Below, piece after piece: positions 39,569 to 46,522 of a stretch of DNA of 46,522 bases. Both the position numbers and the translations under genes were made by a program. The notes under the pieces are model-generated. The model did not search any database and was not told where the DNA came from. It was given only the letters and a program-made list of their open reading frames with translations. Numbering within the stretch: the stretch's first letter is position 1; every line of letters begins with the position of its first letter. The stretch covers positions 1 through 46,522 of the forward strand of contig CAMWJF010000031.1 in assembly GCA_947174505.1 (NCBI GenBank), given 5' to 3'. The DNA is from an uncultured Lachnospiraceae bacterium. GTDB taxonomy: Bacteria; Bacillota; Clostridia; Lachnospirales; Lachnospiraceae.

Positions 39569-41257
39569 TCACCACCAGCTCCCATCCTTCAAAAACCGCT
39601 CCGCCATCGCCTCCGCCTCTGCCGTGATACGCTCGTCATACTTAAGCATCCTCAGGAGTGCGATTGCGTTTCTGGTGGACGCAGGCCCTTCCATCAATTT
39701 ATAAGGGAAGGAAATATCGTTCTCCTCAATCCGCTCCTCAAAATGATAATTATCATATTCCTGTCCCAAAAGCTTCGTCAGTTCCACATCATGGGTCGCC
39801 GCGAAACAGAGCGCGCGTCCTCCCGCCAGTTTTTTCATAATCTGTGTGGAAGCCGCGATCCGCTCCACCGTATTGGTTCCCCGGAGTACCTCGTCCACGA
39901 AACAGAGCACCGGGCGTTCTCCCTCCCGCTCTACCTGATCCAGAATCCGCTTGATGGACTTGATCTCCACCATATAATAGCTGTCGCCGCCCGCAAGATC
40001 ATCCCGCAGGGACATGGAAGAATAAATACGGTAAAAAGGCGCCTTATAAGCCGCGGCCGCACAGGTATGCACCGTCTGCGCAAGAAGCGCGTTCACCGCC
40101 ACCACCCGCAGGAAAGTAGACTTTCCCGAAGCATTGGAGCCCGTCAGCAGCACACCTCTTCCCGCATAAAGATTGTTCGGCACAGCCTCCTTAAGCAGCG
40201 GATGATAAAGCCCTTCCGCACGCAAAAAAAGGCTTTTTGCGGCCTGCGTGCACAGTTCTGGCACACACCAGCCTTCCCCCAGACTTTTCCTGAAAGAGCC
40301 GACCGCCACCGCGCACTCAAGCTCCCCCGTCACAGTGATCAGCCGGTCTACCTCTCCCATATGCCTCTGCAAGTCATGCAGCGCCCTGTTAAAGCGGATC
40401 AGATCCATATAAAACAGCATCCGCAGATAGTCAAACAAAACTTCCAGCGGATTACCGCTCCCCTGTCTGGTCCCGGAAACCAGATAAGAACTTTTCATAA
40501 ATCCCCGCAGGCTTTTGCAGGCTTCTTTAACCGCCTTAAGTTCATCCTCAATCCCGCCGATTTCCGCCTTTCCCAGCTCCTCCCCGCCTTTTAAAAGCCT
40601 TCTCACATAGGCAAAGCTGGTGATATACGGTTCGATCTGCCGGTATTCCCTGAAATAATCGATCAGATTATGGCACAGAACCCCGAACAGACAGACCAGC
40701 CCCACCGGCAGGGAAAGAAACATGCCGGCTATACTCAGCAGAACAAGAAAATCCCAGAAAAAATACTTGTCGCTTTTCCGCTCCCCAAGCAGATCCAGAT
40801 GATCCAGATACTCATAAATGGAATGCCGCCCCGTCCGTCCAAGCTGATAAAAAATCCGCTGTAATCTGCGCCGTTCCTCCTCCCGCTCCATGAAAAGCAA
40901 AATCCGCCGTTCCATTTTCTCAAGCTCTTCCACGTCCGCCGCAGGGGTTCTCAGCCTGTAATACAGATACTCGTCTCCCGCCGCCGAAAGACAGGTGTTC
41001 ATTCTCTGGTAAACCGCATCCATATACAGATCATTCCAAGTGATATCATCAATCTGATCCGCTTTTTGATGCTTCTGGTAATACATACTGATGTGGGCAA
41101 GTTCCTCCGCCCCGTAATTTCGCCTGGGCGGCGTACCGTAATCCGCATAAATCTCTTCCAGTTTTCTTTCCAAAAACCTTCTGCTGTCCACATACTCCTT
41201 TGCCATGACAACTACAATGGCAAGCAGAATCAGACATACAAATATAAAAGCGTCCAT
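39569..41257 (-). CDS. Membrane-anchored MutS-like ATPase
   Basis: 562 residues. An N-terminal membrane helix (IFVCLILLAIVVVMA) and a hydrophobic pair around 180-215 precede a lever-like helical region. The MutS ATPase is at about 340-555: Walker A LLTGSNASGKSTFLR, a SSMSLRDDLAGGDSYYMVEIKSI segment, Walker B VLCFVDEVLRGTNTVERIA and FAATHDVEL. Mismatch-binding and connector domains are absent, so it is not a classical MutS repair protein. Its task at the membrane is unknown. It is last in an operon of nucleoside-salvage genes, starting 10 bases after the deaminase stop. Confidence 0.88.
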   Translation of the reverse strand: MDAFIFVCLILLAIVVVMAKEYVDSRRFLERKLEEIYADYGTPPRRNYGAEELAHISMYYQKHQKADQIDDITWNDLYMDAVYQRMNTCLSAAGDEYLYYRLRTPAADVEELEKMERRILLFMEREEERRRLQRIFYQLGRTGRHSIYEYLDHLDLLGERKSDKYFFWDFLVLLSIAGMFLSLPVGLVCLFGVLCHNLIDYFREYRQIEPYITSFAYVRRLLKGGEELGKAEIGGIEDELKAVKEACKSLRGFMKSSYLVSGTRQGSGNPLEVLFDYLRMLFYMDLIRFNRALHDLQRHMGEVDRLITVTGELECAVAVGSFRKSLGEGWCVPELCTQAAKSLFLRAEGLYHPLLKEAVPNNLYAGRGVLLTGSNASGKSTFLRVVAVNALLAQTVHTCAAAAYKAPFYRIYSSMSLRDDLAGGDSYYMVEIKSIKRILDQVEREGERPVLCFVDEVLRGTNTVERIAASTQIMKKLAGGRALCFAATHDVELTKLLGQEYDNYHFEERIEENDISFPYKLMEGPASTRNAIALLRMLKYDERITAEAEAMAERFLKDGSWW

Positions 41258-41267
41258 CTTGCAGCCT

Positions 41268-42572
41268 TCACCTGAGATTGTCTATTATCTCATTTGCCTT
41301 TCTATAAATTTCCTCCTCATCTATCTCTTTTGCAAACTGTCCGTTCTCATACAAAATCCGGCCCCGGATCATGGTCATTTTTATATTCTGCTTGCTGCCG
41401 CTGTAGACCAGATTTTTCGGAATGTGGTTGATGGGCTGCATATTCGGCTGGTGCAGGTCGATCATGATGAGATCCGCCTGCTTTCCCGCCGCAAGCACGT
41501 CCGCATCCGGCAGATTCAGGGCCTTTGCACCGTTTACCGTGGCCATCTTCAAAACTTCCAGCGCGTCCACAGCCGCCGCATCCTGGTCCCTCAGCTTGGC
41601 AAGCCCCGTGACCAGAAACATTTCCCGGAACATATCAAGGCAGTTGTTGCTGGCAGGGCCGTCCGTGCCTATAGCCACATTGATCCCCCGTTTCAGGAAC
41701 TCTGCAACCGGCGCAATGCCGCTGGCCAGTTTCGTGTTGGAACCGGGATTTGTCACCACACTTAAGTTCCGTTTCGCGAAGATATCCATATCCTCCCCAT
41801 CCAGCCAGACACAGTGATAACCGCCTCCGCCGTAATCAAACATACCGAGGGAATCCAGCAGTTTGACCGGGGACACGCCGTAGCGCTCCTTACAGCCCTC
41901 CACCTCCGCCTTTGTCTCGGAAAGGTGTGTAAATACCGGCGCCTGATACTTGTGCGCCATAGCCGCCACCTGTTCCAAGAGCGCTTTGGAACAGGTATAC
42001 TCCGCATGGAAACCGATGAAATAGGAGTGTAACGGGTCCAGTTCATTCAGTGTGTGATACCGCTCCTCCATCTGCTTCAGGGACTGCTCAAAATTCTCCT
42101 GCCCGCTCGTACCACTGACCTGTACACAGCGCATCCCCATCTCCACACATGCTTTCGCTGTGGTCTCTGGGGTCAGGTACATATCAAAAATGGACGTGAT
42201 CCCACTGGTCAGATATTCCAATACCGCCAGCTTCGTAAGATGGTAGATCATCTCCCCGTCAAGCTTCGCCTCCATCGGAAACACCTGCTTCGTCAGCCAG
42301 TCCTGCAAAGGCAGATCGTCCGCATAGGAGCGCAGAAATGTCATAGCAGAATGGGTGTGGGCATTCTTAAAGCCCGGCATCAGGAGATTGCCTCCACAGT
42401 CGATCTCCCTGTCCCAGAGGATGCTTTCTATGGATAGAGACTGACAGACCGCCGCCGCGTCGCCGCCCTCTCCCACATAAAGTATTTTATCGTCCTGCAC
42501 CCAGAGTTCTCCATCTATGAGTTCTGTGGTCTTCATGGTCAGGATTCTTGCATTGTAAAATCTGTAGTTCAT
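41268..42572 (-). CDS. mtaD: 5-methylthioadenosine/S-adenosylhomocysteine deaminase family amidohydrolase
   Basis: 434 residues. The amidohydrolase barrel has metal ligands in FKNAHTHSAMTFLRSYADDLPL, FHAEYTC, FTHLSETKAE and IGTDGPASNN. The HTHS...SYADDLPLQDWL stretch is typical of MtaD/TrzN-like deaminases that convert adenosine-type nucleosides to the inosine form. Its place after purine nucleoside phosphorylase and cytidine deaminase fits nucleoside salvage. The ribosome site lies in the last codons of the preceding hydrolase gene (GGAGGAGG). Exact substrate is not certain. Confidence 0.88.
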   Translation of the reverse strand: MNYRFYNARILTMKTTELIDGELWVQDDKILYVGEGGDAAAVCQSLSIESILWDREIDCGGNLLMPGFKNAHTHSAMTFLRSYADDLPLQDWLTKQVFPMEAKLDGEMIYHLTKLAVLEYLTSGITSIFDMYLTPETTAKACVEMGMRCVQVSGTSGQENFEQSLKQMEERYHTLNELDPLHSYFIGFHAEYTCSKALLEQVAAMAHKYQAPVFTHLSETKAEVEGCKERYGVSPVKLLDSLGMFDYGGGGYHCVWLDGEDMDIFAKRNLSVVTNPGSNTKLASGIAPVAEFLKRGINVAIGTDGPASNNCLDMFREMFLVTGLAKLRDQDAAAVDALEVLKMATVNGAKALNLPDADVLAAGKQADLIMIDLHQPNMQPINHIPKNLVYSGSKQNIKMTMIRGRILYENGQFAKEIDEEEIYRKANEIIDNLR

Positions 42573-42575
42573 AAC

Positions 42576-43429
42576 TCAGCGTTCCTCCTCCCTTTTCTCC
42601 GGCGTTATTTCCTTTTCACACCGTATCACATGATCCTCTATCAGTCGGTTTACCGTTTCCGGGGCATCCGTATTTGAATTGTGCCCGGCGTTTTTGATCC
42701 ATTCCAGTCTGAATCTGGTGTTTTTATGCCATGTCCTGTTATATCTGTGATACAGGAACCGGCATGATCCTTTTCCCCACACAACAAAAGAGCTGGACAA
42801 GGAATCCGATAAGGCAGATCTCGTTCCATCGCCTCCGCCAGCATACGGAACCCATGACCTGCCAGCTTTGCATATCTTTTCTGCTGTCCCTCATACTTTT
42901 TCATCGTATCATACATCAGCTTTCTTCCGTATGCCGAAATGGCAACTCCCATTGAACCCGACCGCAACAACCACTTCCAAGGATAATATCGATAAACCGG
43001 CTCCATCCTCTTTAACAGCCAAATCTCCAAAGCCGTCACATACTTTCTCTGCAGCGGCGCCGAATCAATCGAGACAAACCCTTTCAGCTTTTCCGGAAAC
43101 AACTGCGCATATGCCTGTCCCACATATCCGCCCATGGACTGCCCTATGATAATGGGATTTCCCATGCCTTCCGCATCCAGAATTTCGTTAAGCCACTTCG
43201 CTTTGTCAAACAGATCAAAGGAAAACGTAAAGGGCCATGAAACGGCATGTCCCGGTGCGTCCCACACAAACACGCTGTACTTTCCTTCAAAATACGCAAT
43301 TTGCTTATCAAACAAGTGATGATCTGCAGTCAGTCCGGGCAGGAAAACAAGTGTCACGCCCAATTCCTTCTTTTTCGCTGTCCAATAGTGAATGATCCCG
43401 CAGCGCGTTCGATATTCTCTTTCAACCAT
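42576..43429 (-). pseudogene. Alpha/beta hydrolase with a C-terminal frameshift
   Basis: Frame one (from ATG 43429 behind GAGG) gives a normal hydrolase: TLVFLPGLTADHHLFDKQ, nucleophile IIGQSMGGYVG and the acid in LLLCGEKDH. It then turns to nonsense. The frame that continues sensibly (RYNRTWHKNTRFRLEWIKNAGHNSNTDAPETVNRLIEDH) carries the catalytic histidine and stops at 42576, four bases before mtaD. The change falls near 42748-42756 and a one-base loss would explain it. As the sequence stands the product ends at 42650 without the histidine. The position of the restored stop supports an originally intact operon gene. Confidence 0.8.
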
Positions 43430-43430
43430 T

Positions 43431-43874
43431 TTACACCTCACCAAGGTTTTCCGGCCCAAACCCTTCCGGCAGAAGTTCCGCCAGCGTCATCACGCAGTAG
43501 TCCTCCTCAGACTTCGCCACAATGATCCGAAAACTTTCCGCATCGCAAAACTCCATCATCACCTGTCTACAGACACCGCAGGGATAAGCGTACTGTGTCA
43601 GCGTCTCACCCTCTGGACTTCCCACAATGGCAATCGCCGTAAACTCCCGCATACCCTCACTGACCGCCTTAAAAAAAGCCGTCCGTTCGGCACAGTTACT
43701 TGGCCCGTAAGCCGCATTCTCGATATTACATCCCGTGATAATCTGCCCATCCGCAGCAAGCAATGCTGCTCCCACCTGATAATGGGAATAAGGCGAGTAG
43801 GATTTCCTTCTCGCCTCTATCGCCCTTCCAATCAGTTCCCTTATCCCTTTCTGGGATAAATGACTGCTATCCAT
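43431..43874 (-). CDS. cdd: Cytidine deaminase
   Basis: 147 residues from the ATG at 43874 (GGGAGAGAAC before it); an in-frame extension to 43931 is not supported. Zinc and catalytic residues: GCNIENAAYGPSNCAERTAFF (Cys, Glu) and PCGVCRQVM (two Cys). It turns cytidine and deoxycytidine into uridine forms. The TAA is directly followed by the hydrolase ATG. Confidence 0.96.
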   Translation of the reverse strand: MDSSHLSQKGIRELIGRAIEARRKSYSPYSHYQVGAALLAADGQIITGCNIENAAYGPSNCAERTAFFKAVSEGMREFTAIAIVGSPEGETLTQYAYPCGVCRQVMMEFCDAESFRIIVAKSEEDYCVMTLAELLPEGFGPENLGEV

Positions 43875-43964
43875 ATCTGTTCTCTCCCGCTTCTCTCCTG
43901 AAAAAACTATCCCTAGTTTCCATCCGTTCACTTAATCCTTGCGTTTCCTGTTCTATACACCATG

Positions 43965-44798
43965 TCAGATTATCGTTTTAAATTTAGTGATGGACTCCAC
44001 CAGCAGCTTCTCAAACTTGGGCGCCACCGCGTTGGCCGCCTCCTGCACCTCCTCGTGCGTCAAAGGCGCGCTGTTCATGCCCGCCGCCAGATTGCTGACA
44101 CAGGATACGCCACAGATCTTCATGCCCATATGGTTCGCCGCGATAGCCTCCACAACGGTACTCATGCCGACTGCGCTAACACCCAGCTTATGAAGCATCT
44201 GGATCTCTGCGGGCGACTCAAAAGAAGGCCCCGTAAGCTGCGCGTACACCCCTTCAAACAACTCGATATCGTTCTCTTTGGCCGTCTCCTTGATGATTCC
44301 CTGTAAATCCTCGTCATAGACATGGGACATATCCGGGAATCTGGTACCCAGCTCTTCGATATTCGGCCCGATCAGCGGATTTGGCGCAAACAGGGAAATA
44401 TGATCCTGAATCAGCATCAGACTGCCCGCATGGAACGCCGGATTGATACCACCGGACGCATTGGTCAGGAAAAGTACCTTTGCGCCCATCATCTTCATCA
44501 GGCGGGTGGGCAGCACCACGTCTGTGATGGGATATCCTTCATAATAATGTACACGCCCCTGCATCAGGACAACGGGCACCTCGTTGATGTATCCGAAAAT
44601 AAATTTTCCGGCATGTCCCGGCACAGTGGATACAGGAAAGCCCTCAATCTCGCTGTAGGGAAGTTCCGCCTTCACATCCACGACCTTCGCAAAGTTGCCG
44701 AGACCCGAACCGAGAACCACCGCCACCTTGGGTTCAAAGTCGATCTTTTGTTTGTAACAGTCATAGCATTTTAAGAGTTTTTCATATACAGGATTCAT
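43965..44798 (-). CDS. Purine nucleoside phosphorylase (trimeric type)
   Basis: 277 residues. Signatures of the trimeric PNP group: VVLGSGLGNF, PGHAGKFIFG, MQGRVHYYEGY, TNASGGINPAFHAG, TGPSFESPAEI and GMSTVVEAIAANHMGMKICGVSCVSNLAAG. It cleaves (deoxy)guanosine and inosine with phosphate. First gene of the salvage operon, 90 bases upstream of cdd. Confidence 0.97.
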   Translation of the reverse strand: MNPVYEKLLKCYDCYKQKIDFEPKVAVVLGSGLGNFAKVVDVKAELPYSEIEGFPVSTVPGHAGKFIFGYINEVPVVLMQGRVHYYEGYPITDVVLPTRLMKMMGAKVLFLTNASGGINPAFHAGSLMLIQDHISLFAPNPLIGPNIEELGTRFPDMSHVYDEDLQGIIKETAKENDIELFEGVYAQLTGPSFESPAEIQMLHKLGVSAVGMSTVVEAIAANHMGMKICGVSCVSNLAAGMNSAPLTHEEVQEAANAVAPKFEKLLVESITKFKTII

Positions 44799-44831
44799 GT
44801 GTGTACCGCCTTTCCTAATTTTTATCTTCTT

Positions 44832-45242
44832 TTATGCCAACGGATTCTTTTTAATGGGATGAATGTCGCAGTATGCCATTACGCACTTGCGAACCTCCTC
44901 CACAGCTTTCCAACAAACCTCAATATCCTCCTCGTCTACAAAAAAGGATTCATCTCCCGGATACCTTGCTGAAAAGTAGAAGCCGTCTGCGCCAAGTACA
45001 GTATTCCAATCACATTCAAAATCTTTCATTTTTTTACTAATATACTTTTTAAGCACCCGCAAAGAATGTGTTCTTAAAACAGAAGTAGTATCTTCATCTG
45101 TACAATATATGTCGACAAGATGCTTCAAGTATCTCTCACAAATCCCTTGTGCGCTGGAACACATTGCATTTCCAATACGGTGTTCCTCGTAATTTGCCCG
45201 GTAAAAGAAATAATCATTCTCTGCATAGTCAAAATAATTCAT
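44832..45242 (-). CDS. HEPN domain protein, partner of MNT
   Basis: 136 residues, all helical. The HEPN-like core is YFDYAENDYFFYRANYEEHRIGNAMCSSAQGICERYLKHLVD and LRTHSLRVLKKYI. The RX4-6H ribonuclease motif of toxic HEPN proteins is not clear; ERYLKH has only three residues between Arg and His. It starts at ATG 45242, which overlaps the MNT stop as ATGA. HEPN/MNT pairs are known as toxin-antitoxin modules in which MNT modifies HEPN. Activity here is uncertain. Confidence 0.8.
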   Translation of the reverse strand: MNYFDYAENDYFFYRANYEEHRIGNAMCSSAQGICERYLKHLVDIYCTDEDTTSVLRTHSLRVLKKYISKKMKDFECDWNTVLGADGFYFSARYPGDESFFVDEEDIEVCWKAVEEVRKCVMAYCDIHPIKKNPLA

Positions 45243-45571
45243 TCTCTTACCCATAGCAGTTTCCCCTCCTTTCTTATATTCCTGTCAAACTGTTCACTCT
45301 CGTCAAATCGTTCTCCAAAAAAAAACTTAAGCTCCACTTCCGGTAATTCCCAATCATCCGGTGTAGCCTCAACACGCATGGACCGTAAGACACCAGACGG
45401 AACGGTCTTTCTAAGTTTTAGCAGTAAATCTACATCCGAAGTATATTTCTGGTCTCCTCTTGCACAGCTTCCGTACAAATATATCGCGTCAAGATAGGCA
45501 CTGTACCGCTCATCCGTTAACACTGACAACGCGTATTGTAATGATTTCTCGTGTCTGGTCATCCACGTCAC
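45239..45571 (-). CDS. Minimal nucleotidyltransferase (MNT)
   Basis: 110 residues. The nucleotidyltransferase signature is YLYGSCARGDQKYTSDVDLLL (GSxxRG...SDxD), with the third carboxylate in VELKFFF. The short length fits the minimal nucleotidyltransferases that pair with HEPN proteins and adenylylate them. Gene order MNT then HEPN, with a 4-base overlap, marks one operon. Confidence 0.9.
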   Translation of the reverse strand: MTWMTRHEKSLQYALSVLTDERYSAYLDAIYLYGSCARGDQKYTSDVDLLLKLRKTVPSGVLRSMRVEATPDDWELPEVELKFFFGERFDESEQFDRNIRKEGKLLWVRE

Positions 45572-45819
45572 CTCACCAGTTTATCATAACATTGCTATGT
45601 TAGAAACTCAAGGCATTTCGCCCGTATTTGCGCTTTTCCTGCACGATCAGTTTGGATAGCAGGGCAAAGGCAGATGATATTTGCAACGGACAGATTATGA
45701 AAAATATACTGTAATTGTGAGTGTGGTTGTGGTAAAATGACAGCATTAACTACTTCGATTGTAGTTTGTCGTGGAAAATCGAGATAGAAAAATAAATTTA
45801 AAATTCAAAGGAAATACTT
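45572..45819. other. Intergenic gap with a possible gene remnant
   Basis: No full gene. On the minus strand a frame ending with TAA at 45600-45602 reads as a coding-like tail (LLSKLIVQEKRKYGRNALSF) with no start in range; it may be the end of a lost gene. The plus strand toward the hydrolase is A+T rich, with AAGGAAA as ribosome site. Confidence 0.35.
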
Positions 45820-46449
45820 ATGGCGACAAAAATTTTAATTCACGGCTCCGGGCACAAAGCAGCAAGTTGGAATAAAACAATTTCACATATGACAGACAAA
45901 GAAGATATTGTGTGCCCGAATCTATCCTCCATCCTTGAAGGGAAAACAGCCAGCTATGAAAATCTATATTCTTCATTTGTAAAATACTGCAACGAAATTG
46001 ACGGACAAATTCATTTATGCGGTCTTTCATTAGGCGGTATTTTGACTTTAAATTATGCTATGGATTTCCCGCATAAGGTAAAAACATTAGTTTTAATCGG
46101 AACACCCTACAAGATTCCGAAGGTTGCATTTCGTTTTCAAAATATCATTTTCAGATTTTTACCAAAAACTATTTTTGAAACTATGGCATTTGATAAAAAG
46201 GACACGTTTGCTTTAGGAAACACCATGAAGAACTTAGATTTCAGTGACAATGTGAAAAGTATTCAGTGTCCCACTCTCATTCTTTGCGGAAAGAAAGACG
46301 GTGCAAACATTAAATCGGCGTATTACTTATCACAAAACATTAAAAATTCAGAATTGAAAATTATCGAAAATACTGGCCATGTTGTAAATGAGGAAAACCC
46401 AAAAGCCTTAGCAAAAATATTAAATGAATATTATTTGCAGAACCCTTAA
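45820..46449 (+). CDS. Small alpha/beta hydrolase
   Basis: 209 residues. Nucleophile elbow HLCGLSLGGIL, acid in TLILCGKKDGAN and histidine in ENTGHVVNEENP form a full triad. There is no signal peptide. A lid region (about 100-140) is rich in Phe and Lys. It is markedly more A+T rich than the nucleoside operon, which suggests transfer. AAAGGAAA precedes the ATG by six bases. Substrate unknown; it is unlike the frameshifted hydrolase at 42.6-43.4 kb by eye. Confidence 0.9.
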   Translation: MATKILIHGSGHKAASWNKTISHMTDKEDIVCPNLSSILEGKTASYENLYSSFVKYCNEIDGQIHLCGLSLGGILTLNYAMDFPHKVKTLVLIGTPYKIPKVAFRFQNIIFRFLPKTIFETMAFDKKDTFALGNTMKNLDFSDNVKSIQCPTLILCGKKDGANIKSAYYLSQNIKNSELKIIENTGHVVNEENPKALAKILNEYYLQNP

Positions 46450-46501
46450 TCAAGCCTGAATAAAGATATAAAAAAGTGTCTTCGACACATCAACTCCCCT
46501 G

Positions 46502-46519
46502 CCCCTCAATCATGAGGGG
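46502..46519. repeat. Hairpin at the contig end
   Basis: CCCCTCA and TGAGGGG pair around ATCA, three bases from the window end. A smaller stem (GTGTC with GACAC, 46476-46488) precedes it. What follows is cut off, so terminator or repeat cannot be decided. A hairpin or repeat here may be why the assembly stopped. Confidence 0.5.
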
Positions 46520-46522
46520 TGG

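Noticed and set aside
42576..42800. Separate 74-residue gene
   Set aside because: It is the missing C-terminus of the adjacent hydrolase, with its catalytic histidine.

Overview
The window looks like a contig from a spore-forming gut Clostridium relative, most likely Lachnospiraceae (inference). The grounds are a GerA/SpoVAF spore germination protein, a CD3324-family regulator, an anaerobic NrdDG ribonucleotide reductase with NrdR boxes, a MocR/PdxR regulator divergent from pdxST, XRE-FtsX and WYL regulators, and moderate G+C housekeeping DNA broken by A+T-rich accessory blocks. The first 37 bases are not genomic. They match a Nextera/Tn5 read adapter with two mismatches, so the first gene is cut by the contig end.

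Layout. 1-3.3 kb: a heterodimeric ABC exporter (second half truncated), a CD3324-type HTH protein and a possible 35-residue peptide gene. 3.4-11.1 kb: a two-TM K+ channel, a LysR/GNAT divergent pair, a PAS-GGDEF-EAL protein, a cyclopropane-fatty-acid synthase-like methyltransferase and a MATE exporter with a hairpin leader. 11.1-15.58 kb: an A+T-rich island with HicAB, three GNAT genes, a broken small gene and RelBE. Partial copies of one attachment-site-like sequence punctuate it. No recombinase gene is present, and the island ends at the stop codon of a frameshifted FtsX permease. 15.57-19.65 kb: the remaining antimicrobial-peptide-type ABC system, with an ATPase and an XRE-FtsX fusion. 19.8-22.9 kb: pdxR divergent from pdxST. 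23-30.5 kb: a GH1 beta-glucosidase fused to mannose-6-phosphate isomerase, an SGNH hydrolase, a DUF1349 protein, a SpoVAF-like protein and a chemoreceptor. 30.5-33.9 kb: nrdD-nrdG-dut under a promoter covered by two NrdR boxes. 34-36.8 kb: a WYL regulator, a YjjG-like HAD phosphatase, a small membrane protein and RNase HI. 36.9-39.2 kb: an EcoRII-type restriction-modification locus whose nuclease frame is broken, with a methyltransferase carrying an N-terminal ribbon-helix-helix-like segment. 39.6-44.8 kb: a tight operon of purine nucleoside phosphorylase, cytidine deaminase, a frameshifted alpha/beta hydrolase, an MTA/SAH deaminase and a membrane-anchored MutS-like ATPase. 44.8-46.5 kb: a HEPN/MNT pair and an A+T-rich alpha/beta hydrolase.

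Two observations stand out. First, a roughly 95-bp two-hairpin element occurs three times (after pdxS, across the end of pdxT, across the end of the HAD gene). It always points the same way as the gene before it, and base changes are matched by their pairing partners, so the folded structure seems to be what is kept. A different hairpin-rich element sits in the same way at the nrdD stop codon. Second, the 11.1-15.6 kb island reads like a tandem array of small integrase-less cassettes carrying toxin-antitoxin and acetyltransferase genes. Several genes are broken by frameshifts (FtsX, EcoRII, one hydrolase). The adapter points to short-read data, in which indel errors are uncommon, so real decay is the better guess, though not proven.
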